Origin: Methanobacteriota archaeon
Lineage (GTDB): Archaea; Thermoplasmatota; Poseidoniia; Poseidoniales; Poseidoniaceae
Reading direction: 5' to 3'
DNA: 16,122 nucleotides
NCBI GenBank assembly: GCA_002731395.1
Contig: PCBQ01000011.1
Location: 2,806 to 18,927, forward strand
In this document: in pieces, positions 1 to 7,240 of the stretch
Layout of the letters: the number at the start of each line of letters is the position of its first letter
Position numbering within the stretch: the first letter of the stretch is position 1
Position numbers and translations under genes: made by a program
Notes under the pieces: model-generated
Databases searched by the model: none
What the model was told of the DNA's origin: nothing
The model's input: the letters and a program-made list of their open reading frames with translations, nothing else

Positions 1-1285
1 CCTCATCGGTCAGAACCCAGACCTCAACTTCCCCGCTGTCGTCCACGTCGCTGACCACGATGTCCTTCACGGCACCGCCCACGTCGTCCAATCGAAGCCG
101 TTCCTCTTCCTCGGGCGTGGCGTCACCCGCCGCCCAGGACGTGTTCCACGTCCATGCCTGAACCGCACCGGCCTCGTCGCCTAGCCAAAGCAGACGCTCA
201 CCGGGTGCTTCGTCCATGTTGTGCCACGGCGATGCGCTGACGTGCGCTGTGGTGAAAGCGTCCGCATCGTCTGCTGACCGGTCCTCGCTGACCGTGACCT
301 CGGCCACGGACATCGGGTTGCCTTGCTGGTCGTACCCGCTGGAGGTGTCCTGAAGTTCAATCACCATCGCATAGGTTTCACTGACGACCATCCAGTGGTC
401 TGGACCGAGAAGTTCACTGTGGACATAGCCCCGGTTCAGGTTCAGAACATCAGGAAGTTGCCACGCCGCTTGCTGCCTGTAGGCCACCACGCCCGCTTCC
501 TCAACGGCCACGTAGCGCCAGAGCACTTCTTCGCTGTCGATGATGTACAGGTCACCGCCCGTCATCACGGCAGACGCACATCCCACGATCTCATACGGCC
601 CGTCGGGCGTCATCTCAAAACACGAGAAACCGTTGTTTTGGCTGCCGTCGTCGTTGATGCTCCACACGTATGCACCGTTGACCAGCGTCATTTTCCCGTC
701 GTCAACGGGGTGGTGTGTGGCCCGAACCAAGTCCTTGTTCAGGGCTATGTCGTCAGCGGGCGAGTGCGGATGCGTGGCCGTCCATGATGTTGTGCCGTTG
801 GCCCAATCGTCAGATTGTACGGAGGTGATGATGTTCGTCCAGTTTCCGTCGTTGTACTCCAGTTCGACGAAGACAGCATGATCAGGGCCAAAGTCAGCGA
901 CGATGTGTCCGTTCGGACGGGTTTCTTCCTCGCTCGCGAAGGGCACAACACCTGGGTCGTCCACCAACAAAACGTGAGCCAGCGGAACGGTCGTGTACAT
1001 CAGCGCAAGGGCGAGGATGCCCATCACGCCGTACTTGATCACCCACTGGGCACCCATCCGAACGAGGAACAGAATGGCTGCGGTGAAGATGAAAATCATC
1101 AGGAGTTCCAACATGACGTACCTGACTTGGGTGGACCCGGATTCTCCGAAGGCTTGGAGTTGGTTGGCGTCGTAGAAGGGGCGAATCACAAGGCCAAGGA
1201 CGATGGTACCGACAAACATCCCCGCCATGCCCAGCATGGACGCCCATTCGCCGCGGTCGCTGGACGCCGCCTCCGTGGATGGCAT
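1..1285 (-). CDS. Partial membrane protein with three N-terminal helices and a large exported repeat domain; possible presenilin/SPP-like (A22) protease
   Basis: This frame is open from ATG at 1285 to the left edge (428 codons visible), so the C-terminus is missing. Hydrophobic helices lie at about residues 17-37, 56-77 and 81-107. They are followed by a long acidic, Trp/Asp-rich region with propeller-like strands, for example VWSINDDG, LYIIDSEEVLWRYV and, at the edge, VSDVDDSGEVEVWVLT. The short first helix, a loop containing QLQAFGESGS, then two helices ending in a conserved-looking basic end (FLVRM) resemble the start of archaeal presenilin homologues. The diagnostic YD and GxGD aspartates are not in the window, so the family is inference. 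An in-frame ATG at 1309 would add eight residues (MCPLPRNR); I prefer 1285 because the extra residues look non-native. It is transcribed divergently from folC. Alternatively it is simply a membrane-anchored propeller protein. Confidence 0.6.
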   Translation of the reverse strand, partial: MPSTEAASSDRGEWASMLGMAGMFVGTIVLGLVIRPFYDANQLQAFGESGSTQVRYVMLELLMIFIFTAAILFLVRMGAQWVIKYGVMGILALALMYTTVPLAHVLLVDDPGVVPFASEEETRPNGHIVADFGPDHAVFVELEYNDGNWTNIITSVQSDDWANGTTSWTATHPHSPADDIALNKDLVRATHHPVDDGKMTLVNGAYVWSINDDGSQNNGFSCFEMTPDGPYEIVGCASAVMTGGDLYIIDSEEVLWRYVAVEEAGVVAYRQQAAWQLPDVLNLNRGYVHSELLGPDHWMVVSETYAMVIELQDTSSGYDQQGNPMSVAEVTVSEDRSADDADAFTTAHVSASPWHNMDEAPGERLLWLGDEAGAVQAWTWNTSWAAGDATPEEEERLRLDDVGGAVKDIVVSDVDDSGEVEVWVLTDE

Positions 1286-1367
1286 GCGGTTTCGTGGGAG
1301 GGGGCACATTTGACCGCATCGGTGCAAGCAGCGCCATGATGATGACCCCTCGTTCCTCAACACAAAC

Positions 1368-2645
1368 GTGGACGAAGCGCGCGCTTGGCTGGAGGCGCGC
1401 CGAGCATACGGCATGGCGCTTGGGCTCGACACGACCCGTCGGCTCTTGGTCGCCCTCGAACGCCCCGATCTTCGTGCCTCCACGGTGGTTCACGTGGCCG
1501 GGTCCAACGGAAAAGGAACCCTCTGCGCCATCATGGCCGCCAAAGCACGTGACATGGGATTCACCACAGTCCTGTTCACCTCGCCCCATGTGGCGCGCAT
1601 CGAGGAGCGCGTGCGGGTCGATGGAAGGCCTGTCAGCGCCGACCTTTTCGACGAGGCGCTTCTGCGTGTGAAAGCCTGTGCAGAAGCCCTCAACCTTGAG
1701 CCGACGTACTTCGAAACCACCATGCTCATCGCGTGGGCGGTATGCGACCTTGTGAACGCCGATGTGATGGTGCAAGAAACTGGCCTTGGCGGCCGTCTTG
1801 ACGCCACGCGGGCCACCAAGGCTGACCTAGCCGTGGTGACGGCGGTCAGCGTGGAACACGCCACGTTGCTGGGCACCACACGGTCTGAGGTGATGGCCGA
1901 GAAAGCCGCCATTGCCCGACCGAGGAAACCGCTCGTGCTTCGTGATCCTGAGGACGATGTGGTGCTTGACCTCGCGAGACAGACCGCTCGACGTGCGGGG
2001 TCTTACGACCTCGATGATACCGGACCAGCAAGCGAGGTGATCGTCGTCCCTGTCCCGACCGAGGCCAATGTCCGGAAGGAAGCCTCGCACATGGCGCACG
2101 CCGTCTGCCAGGTGCTCGGGTGGCCCACAGACGGCTTGGAGGATCTTGCCCTTAGCGTGCGATGGCCTGCCCGTGGGCAGTGGGTGGACAAGACGGCCTC
2201 CACATGTGGTCCGTTGCTCATCGATGCAGCACACAACCCCTCAGGGCTTGCCCGAGCGTTGCCAGGATTGTGGATGGACTTCCAACGGTGCGTTGGGGCG
2301 GGCGCGTGGCGCTTGCTTTTCGGGACTTCACCTCAGTCTGACATGGGCGCCATGCTGGCCCCATTGCTGGAGCGTTGCCGTTTGAGCCATCCAGACCACG
2401 TGCTGCTGGTAGCGCCCGAGGGAGGGCGCATGCCCGGAGTGGCCCCCGAAGTGCTCCGTGAGGAAGCATGGTCGAGCCTCCATGGTGTGGAATGCTATGC
2501 CACCGTCGCGGACGTCATCCGCCACATGAAAGCTCATCCAATGCCGACCTTGGTGCTTGGTTCGCTCTACCTTGCCGGCAACGTGCTCGCCGAACTTGGT
2601 GTGGACACGGACGACGACCTCAGCCTGTTCCCTCAGCATGGATGA
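1368..2645 (+). CDS. folC: Folylpolyglutamate synthase / dihydrofolate synthase (FolC, Mur ligase family)
   Basis: This cytosolic ATP-dependent ligase adds glutamate to dihydropteroate and/or tetrahydrofolate. The 425-residue product has the family length. Visible motifs are the P-loop GSNGKGT at residues 45-51, FTSPHV about 20 residues later, ETGLGGRLDATR at 137-148, and DAAHNP at 286-291 opening the C-terminal Mur-ligase domain. The GTG at 1368 is chosen because the N-terminal helix ARAWLEARRAYGMALGLD matches the usual FolC start; the nearby ATG triplets at 1336-1344 are out of frame. The upstream gene runs the other way, with under 60 nt or about 80 nt between starts depending on which start that gene uses. 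The dCMP deaminase follows on the same strand after about 100 nt. Whether it makes dihydrofolate as well as polyglutamates cannot be told from sequence alone. Confidence 0.93.
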   Translation: MDEARAWLEARRAYGMALGLDTTRRLLVALERPDLRASTVVHVAGSNGKGTLCAIMAAKARDMGFTTVLFTSPHVARIEERVRVDGRPVSADLFDEALLRVKACAEALNLEPTYFETTMLIAWAVCDLVNADVMVQETGLGGRLDATRATKADLAVVTAVSVEHATLLGTTRSEVMAEKAAIARPRKPLVLRDPEDDVVLDLARQTARRAGSYDLDDTGPASEVIVVPVPTEANVRKEASHMAHAVCQVLGWPTDGLEDLALSVRWPARGQWVDKTASTCGPLLIDAAHNPSGLARALPGLWMDFQRCVGAGAWRLLFGTSPQSDMGAMLAPLLERCRLSHPDHVLLVAPEGGRMPGVAPEVLREEAWSSLHGVECYATVADVIRHMKAHPMPTLVLGSLYLAGNVLAELGVDTDDDLSLFPQHG

Positions 2646-2750
2646 GGCACTCGACACCCATCGTCAACAGGACGACCCTTCCAAGACAGCAGCCTGAGAT
2701 TTGGGCCGCAAAAACTCAAAGGGAAGGTGCATGAACCACAGCCGGTCAAG

Positions 2751-3197
2751 ATGGCTTCAAAGTGGGACGTCCGGTTTCTTGAATTGGCGAATCACATCAG
2801 CATGTGGAGCAAAGATCCGTCCACAAAGGTCGGCTGTGTGGTCGTCGGTGCAGACCGCGAAATTCGTTCGACCGGATTCAATGGGTTCCCACGTGGGATC
2901 GAGGATTCAGACGACAGGCTTGCGGACCGCGAAGAAAAATACCCCCTCATTTGCCATGCTGAGGAGAACGCAATCATGCATGCGGCCCGCGTTGGCGTAT
3001 CGCTGAAGGACTGCACGGCTTACGTGACGTGGCCTCCCTGCACACGCTGTGCACGATCGTTGATCCAAGCAGGCATTGTGGAAGTCGTGTATGCTGGGAA
3101 GGACAACGTACCCGAGCGATGGGAAGAGGATTTCACCCGTTCCACCAACATGATGAAAGAAGCAGGCATCAAACTTCGAAACGTCGAATTCGAGTGA
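2751..3197 (+). CDS. dCMP deaminase (cytidine/deoxycytidylate deaminase family)
   Basis: This enzyme converts dCMP to dUMP, the substrate for thymidylate synthase. The 148-residue protein has the zinc site of the family: CHAEEN with ligand H69 and catalytic E71, then PPCTRC with ligands C97 and C100. The N-terminal segment KWDVRFLELANHIS, followed by WSKDPSTKVG and FNGFPRG, is typical of dCMP deaminases rather than tRNA or riboflavin-type deaminases. I chose ATG 2751 because MASKWD is the usual family start. An in-frame GTG at 2727 would add eight residues, and the purine-rich GGGAAGG stretch at 2721-2727 sits too close to it to act as its ribosome site. It may be cotranscribed with folC, and both serve dTMP synthesis. 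Its TGA abuts the stop of the convergent helicase gene with no spacer. Confidence 0.93.
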   Translation: MASKWDVRFLELANHISMWSKDPSTKVGCVVVGADREIRSTGFNGFPRGIEDSDDRLADREEKYPLICHAEENAIMHAARVGVSLKDCTAYVTWPPCTRCARSLIQAGIVEVVYAGKDNVPERWEEDFTRSTNMMKEAGIKLRNVEFE

Positions 3198-6100
3198 TCA
3201 ACTCCAGAAACGGCGCGTGCGGGCGTACTCAATTTCTGCCTCGTGCACCGCTTCCAACAACCGGTCCGTGTCACCGCGCTGGACTTTCCGGAGGATCCGT
3301 TGTGCTGTGGCTTCTCCGACGCCGCGACCCATGAGGGCAAGAACGGCTTCCATGCCTCGGTTGGCGACGATTTGGGCGTTCTTTTCCATCCGACCACGGT
3401 CTTTCTCGTCCTCGCTTTTGACCCATCCTTCGAGCATGGGGAGCATGCCTTCCCTCGCGCATGCCAACATCCGCCCGCCACACGCTCGGCACCGGCCGAT
3501 GTCTGCAATCTCAGGGTGCCGCGCCACTCGGAAGCGCCGGACTTGGCCACAATTCAGGCAGCATAAGGCCGCTCGTTCGTTCATCAAGCGAAGACGTAGG
3601 CGCTCCCGCACCGCTTCGTTGTCCCACTGTGGCAGAAGCAGATCCTTGCGGGCACGGTTGGACAGACCAAGGCGGCCCGCAGCGGTGTGCTGGACGTTGA
3701 TGTGCCCTGCATGAATGGCTTCGAGGACATGAGCGGCGCCCTCAACGTCCATGCGCTCATGGAACAATTTGCCGAGCACCTCCTCCATCACCACGGTCCC
3801 TCGGTATCGGCCAATGAGGGCTTGAAGGTTGATTTTGCGCGGGTCAACACCGTGCCTGAGGATGCCGAAGGTCTTGGCGACCTCGGCGAAGCGCCAGCGC
3901 ACCTGTCTGGAATTGGGCAGGGTCACCGAAAGCAGGCCGACCAAGGCCTCTGGCGGCGTGTCGTTCAGCCACTCAATCACGTCCTCAGGACCAATACCAC
4001 TGGCCTGAATCGAAATTCGGGTGGCCTCGGTGACCAATCGACCCCATGAGCCGGTTTTGGTGCTCGCCATCGCCAGCAAAAACTGGCCAAGCGCCTCGTT
4101 GATGAGCGTCCCGTGGCACGAATTCAGAACCACGGCATCGTCGCGCTGTTCAACGGTCATGCGCCGCTCGGTCGGCAAATCTCCGGTCGCCTCCACGTGT
4201 GCGATGACCGCCTCGGCCAGCAAACTGCGGCACGTCGCGTCCAGCGGATGAGCCGCCAAATCCGGACCGTCCTGCCCAAGGCCGAGCACGTCGAGCGCCG
4301 AAGAAGACTCGTGCGCTGGCAAGGGAAGACCAAGGTCGGCCGCCACAGCGCGCCGCAAGCGACCGATGTCCCGACCGACCTCCTGAGGTACGGGTGGGAG
4401 TTCGCCCAGCCACGTGGGCGCTTGCGCCACGTCCTTGGTGGGAATCACGAGAAGTTCGCTTTGCTCTGGGTCCGCATCGACGATGCGCCACGTCATGCCC
4501 GCCATCACAAAGCGTGCAATGCGCCCGTCGTCTTCCTCGCCACTGTCGTTGAGGGTCAACACGAAGGCTTCGTCCACCGATCCAATGGTGCGGCGCGTGA
4601 CCGCATCACGCACGCGGTAGGCGTGCTTGTCGGGAATCATGGATAGATGGTTGCTGACCCATGTCCTGGTCCGCCCTGCCGTGCCGTACCATCCCTTCGC
4701 GTAGCGTTTTGGCACCGGAGCTTGCAAAGCGAGCACGTCGTCGGGAAGCTCCTCGTCGGGCGTGTTCCATTCCGGTCGCTCAGGGACGGCGTGGCCCTTC
4801 TTTTCCAACAATTGAACGGATTCGGCCCATACGGGTGCAGGCCAGCGCCACCACGGCACGTTGCTTGGGTCCTCAACCACGCGGACCAACCAACCGTCTT
4901 CGAGGACACGCAGCACATTGAGGGTGTCCTCTTGGGTCCATCCAGTGAATTGCGGGACGTCCGCAAACACCGAGGTGGCCTCATGCAACGGGACCGCTTT
5001 GTGCGCGTGGGCCATCAGCACGAGTTGATTTGCAGCGATGCTCCACGGACGCTTTCGCCACGAAACCGGTTCAATGGCGGCTTCCATGGCACGACGCGCC
5101 GTCACGGCCGCTTCGCTCAATTCGTCAACGTCCCAGACCAGCAAATGTCCGCGCCCAAGCCCACCAAGGCGGTGATCCGCACGCCCGACGCGCTGCAGCA
5201 TGCGGTCCACCGAGCGAGGAGAGTTGACCTGAATCACGCGTTGAACGCTACCAACGTCAATGCCCAACTCAAGGCTGGATGTGCACACAAGAGCATCGAG
5301 ATCGCCCGAACGGAGGTTGTCCTCCATCGCTTGGCGCGTGTCTTGGGCCAAACTTCCATGATGCACGCCAATCCGGAGGTGCGGTGCCATCGTCTGCAAG
5401 CGCTGTCCAACGGTTTCTGCGTCAGAACGGCTGTTCACGAACACCAAGGCTTGGGGGGTCTGTTCGACTTGACGGATGAGGCGCCGGAAGGTGGCGTGTG
5501 CTCGCGTTGAGAGGGCGTGTTCCACTGCACCGATCTCATCTTCCGCTTTCGGAGGCTCGGACTCCACGGTCAACTCCGTCTCACGGGGGGCCACGGCCAC
5601 CATCGCTTTGCCACGACCGGGAGCGAGCCATTCGGCCACCTCACTGGGATTGCCAACCGTGGCGGAGAGGCCAATGCGCTGGATGCGCCGCCCGCACAAG
5701 TGGTCCAACCGTGACAGGCCAACAGAAAGCTGCCAGCCGCGTTCGCTTGCGGCAAGGTCGTGCACTTCGTCGACCACGACCGCTTGAACGGTGCGCAGCA
5801 ACGCCCGAAGCCGATGACCGGTGAACATCAACTGGAAGGTCTCGGGTGTGGTGACCAACAGGTGCGGTGGACGCTTCACCTGGCGTTGGCGTTCAGATTG
5901 CGAGGTGTCCCCATGCCGCAGACCGACCCGAAGTCCAACAGATTCTGCGAGGTCGATGAGACGCCGATCAACGTCACGGTTCAGCGCGCGTAGTGGCGTG
6001 ATGTAGAGGATGGCCAACGGTTCCCAATCCTCCTCGAGGCATCGATGCAACAGGGGAAGAACCGCGGCCATGGTTTTGCCAGATCCGGTTGGTGCCACCA

Positions 6101-6224
6101 CGACGCCCTCGTCGCCGCTGGCAAGGGCGGGAAGCGCGAGATCCTGGACCGGCGTTGGGCTCCAACCGCGTCCGTCGACCGCTGCCCTGAGGTCGGGATG
6201 AAGCGACTCGAAGACCGTGGCCAT
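3198..6224 (-). CDS. lhr: Lhr-type superfamily 2 ATP-dependent helicase
   Basis: This large helicase (1008 residues) belongs to the Lhr family, 3'-5' nucleic-acid translocases linked to DNA repair and RNA processing. Two RecA domains are clear: a Q-motif-like TPVQDLALPAL near residue 24, Walker A APTGSGKT at 44-51, Walker B DEVH at 152-155, motif III SAT at 187-189, and motif VI QRVGRADHR at 344-352. They are followed by the winged-helix and long Lhr core region. Near the C-terminus a four-cysteine zinc ribbon (C889, C892, C912, C915) is followed by a helical end, as in archaeal Lhr proteins. The ATG at 6224 is preceded by GAGGCGAGGGT, a plausible ribosome site. The tRNA-Ala gene lies about 75 nt upstream on the same strand, so read-through from its promoter is possible. 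The stop abuts that of the dCMP deaminase. Confidence 0.93.
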   Translation of the reverse strand: MATVFESLHPDLRAAVDGRGWSPTPVQDLALPALASGDEGVVVAPTGSGKTMAAVLPLLHRCLEEDWEPLAILYITPLRALNRDVDRRLIDLAESVGLRVGLRHGDTSQSERQRQVKRPPHLLVTTPETFQLMFTGHRLRALLRTVQAVVVDEVHDLAASERGWQLSVGLSRLDHLCGRRIQRIGLSATVGNPSEVAEWLAPGRGKAMVAVAPRETELTVESEPPKAEDEIGAVEHALSTRAHATFRRLIRQVEQTPQALVFVNSRSDAETVGQRLQTMAPHLRIGVHHGSLAQDTRQAMEDNLRSGDLDALVCTSSLELGIDVGSVQRVIQVNSPRSVDRMLQRVGRADHRLGGLGRGHLLVWDVDELSEAAVTARRAMEAAIEPVSWRKRPWSIAANQLVLMAHAHKAVPLHEATSVFADVPQFTGWTQEDTLNVLRVLEDGWLVRVVEDPSNVPWWRWPAPVWAESVQLLEKKGHAVPERPEWNTPDEELPDDVLALQAPVPKRYAKGWYGTAGRTRTWVSNHLSMIPDKHAYRVRDAVTRRTIGSVDEAFVLTLNDSGEEDDGRIARFVMAGMTWRIVDADPEQSELLVIPTKDVAQAPTWLGELPPVPQEVGRDIGRLRRAVAADLGLPLPAHESSSALDVLGLGQDGPDLAAHPLDATCRSLLAEAVIAHVEATGDLPTERRMTVEQRDDAVVLNSCHGTLINEALGQFLLAMASTKTGSWGRLVTEATRISIQASGIGPEDVIEWLNDTPPEALVGLLSVTLPNSRQVRWRFAEVAKTFGILRHGVDPRKINLQALIGRYRGTVVMEEVLGKLFHERMDVEGAAHVLEAIHAGHINVQHTAAGRLGLSNRARKDLLLPQWDNEAVRERLRLRLMNERAALCCLNCGQVRRFRVARHPEIADIGRCRACGGRMLACAREGMLPMLEGWVKSEDEKDRGRMEKNAQIVANRGMEAVLALMGRGVGEATAQRILRKVQRGDTDRLLEAVHEAEIEYARTRRFWS

Positions 6225-6298
6225 ACCCTCGCCTCATCATTCCCCGCGGCCGGTTCCCCTTGAGGTCACCGATTCCTCCGGGCATAGATGGCGATGGA

Positions 6299-6374
6299 TG
6301 GTGGACGTGGCGAGATTTGAACTCGCGGCCTCTTCGTTGCGAACGAAGCGATCTTCCAACTGATCTACACGCCC
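6299..6374 (-). tRNA. tRNA-Ala (anticodon CGC), 3' CCA encoded
   Basis: Read on the minus strand, the sequence folds into a full cloverleaf. The acceptor stem GGGCGTG pairs with CACGTCC. The D arm is GATC with loop AGTTGGAA. The anticodon stem CTTCG/CGAAG closes the loop TTCGCAA, giving anticodon CGC (codon GCG, alanine). The T arm is GCGAG with loop TTCAAAT and CTCGC. A discriminator A at 6302 and CCA at 6299-6301 are encoded. No intron interrupts the anticodon loop. It sits between the divergent lhr and sodN genes and could share its transcript with lhr. No clear T-run terminator follows it. Confidence 0.95.
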
Positions 6375-6445
6375 TTGTGCAGCCTTGCGCTGGATGCGGC
6401 CCACTTAGCCCTTGCGACCCGGTGGCGAAGGTGCACGAGGCCGGA

Positions 6446-6458
6446 AACAGATTGATAG
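6446..6458 (+). promoter_or_regulatory. Possible TATA-like promoter element for sodN
   Basis: The stretch AACAGATTGATAG is the most AT-rich block in the 106 nt between tRNA-Ala and sodN. It is centred about 27 nt before the sodN ATG. In archaea that spacing would put the transcription start at or next to the start codon (leaderless mRNA). The match to a consensus TATA box is weak, so this is a suggestion from position and composition only. The rest of the 6375-6480 gap shows nothing recognisable; I found no convincing promoter for the tRNA on the other strand. Confidence 0.3.
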
Positions 6459-6480
6459 GGCGGTGGCCAGTGTTCCTACC

Positions 6481-6924
6481 ATGACGACCCCTCTGATTGA
6501 TGCTGAAGCTCACTGTGACGGACCCTGCGGCGTGTACGACCCAGCCAGCGCACGCGTGGCCGCCGAGGCCGTCCAATCGATGACCAACAAGATGCTTGGT
6601 CACGCCTGCCCCGACACCTCTGACGCTGCTGCCATGGCAGCATACCTCAACACGATGTCCCGCTATGCCGCCATCAAGGAGGAGGAAGCGCAGAAGTGCA
6701 AGAAGGAACTCCTCGTGCTTTGGACGGACTTCTTCAAACCCCAACACCTCGAAGCAAACCCAGATTTGCACGAGGTGTTCTGGAAGGCTGCGAAGCTGTG
6801 CTCGGCCTGCAAGGTCGAAGTTTCCGCGGTCCACGCTCAGGAACTTATGGATGCGGTGGAGGAGATTCACGCCATGTTCTGGGCCGTCAAGGGCCGGGAT
6901 GTTCCCTGGATCCGTGCCTCCTGA
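6481..6924 (+). CDS. sodN: Nickel superoxide dismutase precursor (NiSOD)
   Basis: This enzyme dismutates superoxide in the cytoplasm at a mononuclear nickel centre. The 147-residue precursor has a ten-residue leader (MTTPLIDAEA) before the nickel hook HCDGPCGVYDP, in which His1, Cys2 and Cys6 of the mature protein bind Ni and Tyr9 lines the active site. Maturation requires cleavage just before His11 of the precursor to free the His1 amino group. The mature part (137 residues) also carries the family segment WTDFFKP. ATG 6481 is chosen because it gives a short leader of family type; an upstream GTG at 6412 would add 23 unrelated residues. The position of Glu17 in Streptomyces NiSOD is Ala here. 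Extra cysteines at mature 33, 63, 97 and 100 include a CSAC pair. The maturation peptidase gene sodX starts nine bases after the stop. Confidence 0.96.
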   Translation: MTTPLIDAEAHCDGPCGVYDPASARVAAEAVQSMTNKMLGHACPDTSDAAAMAAYLNTMSRYAAIKEEEAQKCKKELLVLWTDFFKPQHLEANPDLHEVFWKAAKLCSACKVEVSAVHAQELMDAVEEIHAMFWAVKGRDVPWIRAS

Positions 6925-6933
6925 GGCCGCTGC

Positions 6934-7239
6934 ATGGACGCAATGGTCCACGTACGCATCCACGGCCACAGCATGTGGCCGACCTACGAGGATCAGCAGA
7001 TTGTCCCGTTTCGAAAGACTGGGGCTGAGGAGAATGTGCCAGCGGGGACGGTTGTGCTTGCGCAGCATCCGTTGAAGCCTGACGTGAAGGTGGTGAAGCG
7101 TGTGCGTCACGTCACAGACGACGGACGGCTTTTCCTTGAGGGAGATCAACCTGACCCGCTAGGGACGGAGGATTCACACAATTTTGGGCCAATTCAGCCC
7201 AGCGCCGTTTTGGCCATCGCCATAGACGGGCAAGAATGA
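6934..7239 (+). CDS. sodX: Nickel-type superoxide dismutase maturation peptidase (S26 family)
   Basis: This small signal-peptidase-like serine protease is expected to remove the NiSOD leader so that the nickel hook can form. The 101-residue product has the S26 boxes: GHSMWPT with nucleophile S13, and VKVVKRV with general base K55 (Ser-Lys dyad). A later GD-containing segment (FLEGDQPDPLGTEDS) is also typical. It has no signal peptide or membrane helix, which fits a soluble cytosolic maturase rather than a secretory signal peptidase. It follows sodN by nine bases, almost certainly in one transcript. ATG 6934 is used; an ATG three codons later is possible. A single base separates its TGA from the stop codon of the convergent surface-protein gene. 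Confidence 0.93.
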   Translation: MDAMVHVRIHGHSMWPTYEDQQIVPFRKTGAEENVPAGTVVLAQHPLKPDVKVVKRVRHVTDDGRLFLEGDQPDPLGTEDSHNFGPIQPSAVLAIAIDGQE

Positions 7240-7240
7240 C

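Noticed and set aside
894..1775. 293-codon minus-strand frame spanning the start regions of the membrane protein and folC
   Set aside because: It runs antisense through the folC P-loop region and competes with the membrane-protein frame, which has three helices and stays open to the window edge.
2646..2750. Gene or terminator between folC and dCMP deaminase
   Set aside because: No sizeable frame of its own, no clear hairpin with T-run; only a purine-rich stretch near 2721.
4647..5510. 287-codon open frame antisense to lhr
   Set aside because: It mirrors the helicase frame in GC-rich DNA and shows no motif or start signal.
6412..6480. Upstream GTG start for sodN
   Set aside because: It would add 23 residues of untypical sequence before the short leader; ATG 6481 fits the NiSOD pattern.
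5974..7149. 391-codon open frame on the minus strand crossing the lhr start, tRNA-Ala and antisense to sodN and sodX
   Set aside because: It overlaps a tRNA and two well-identified genes, and its product has no recognisable motif; high GC leaves such frames open by chance.
6299..7239. Genomic island inserted at tRNA-Ala carrying sodN-sodX
   Set aside because: Integration normally uses the tRNA 3' end, which faces lhr rather than sodN. No repeated copy of the tRNA 3' end, integrase or composition break was seen.
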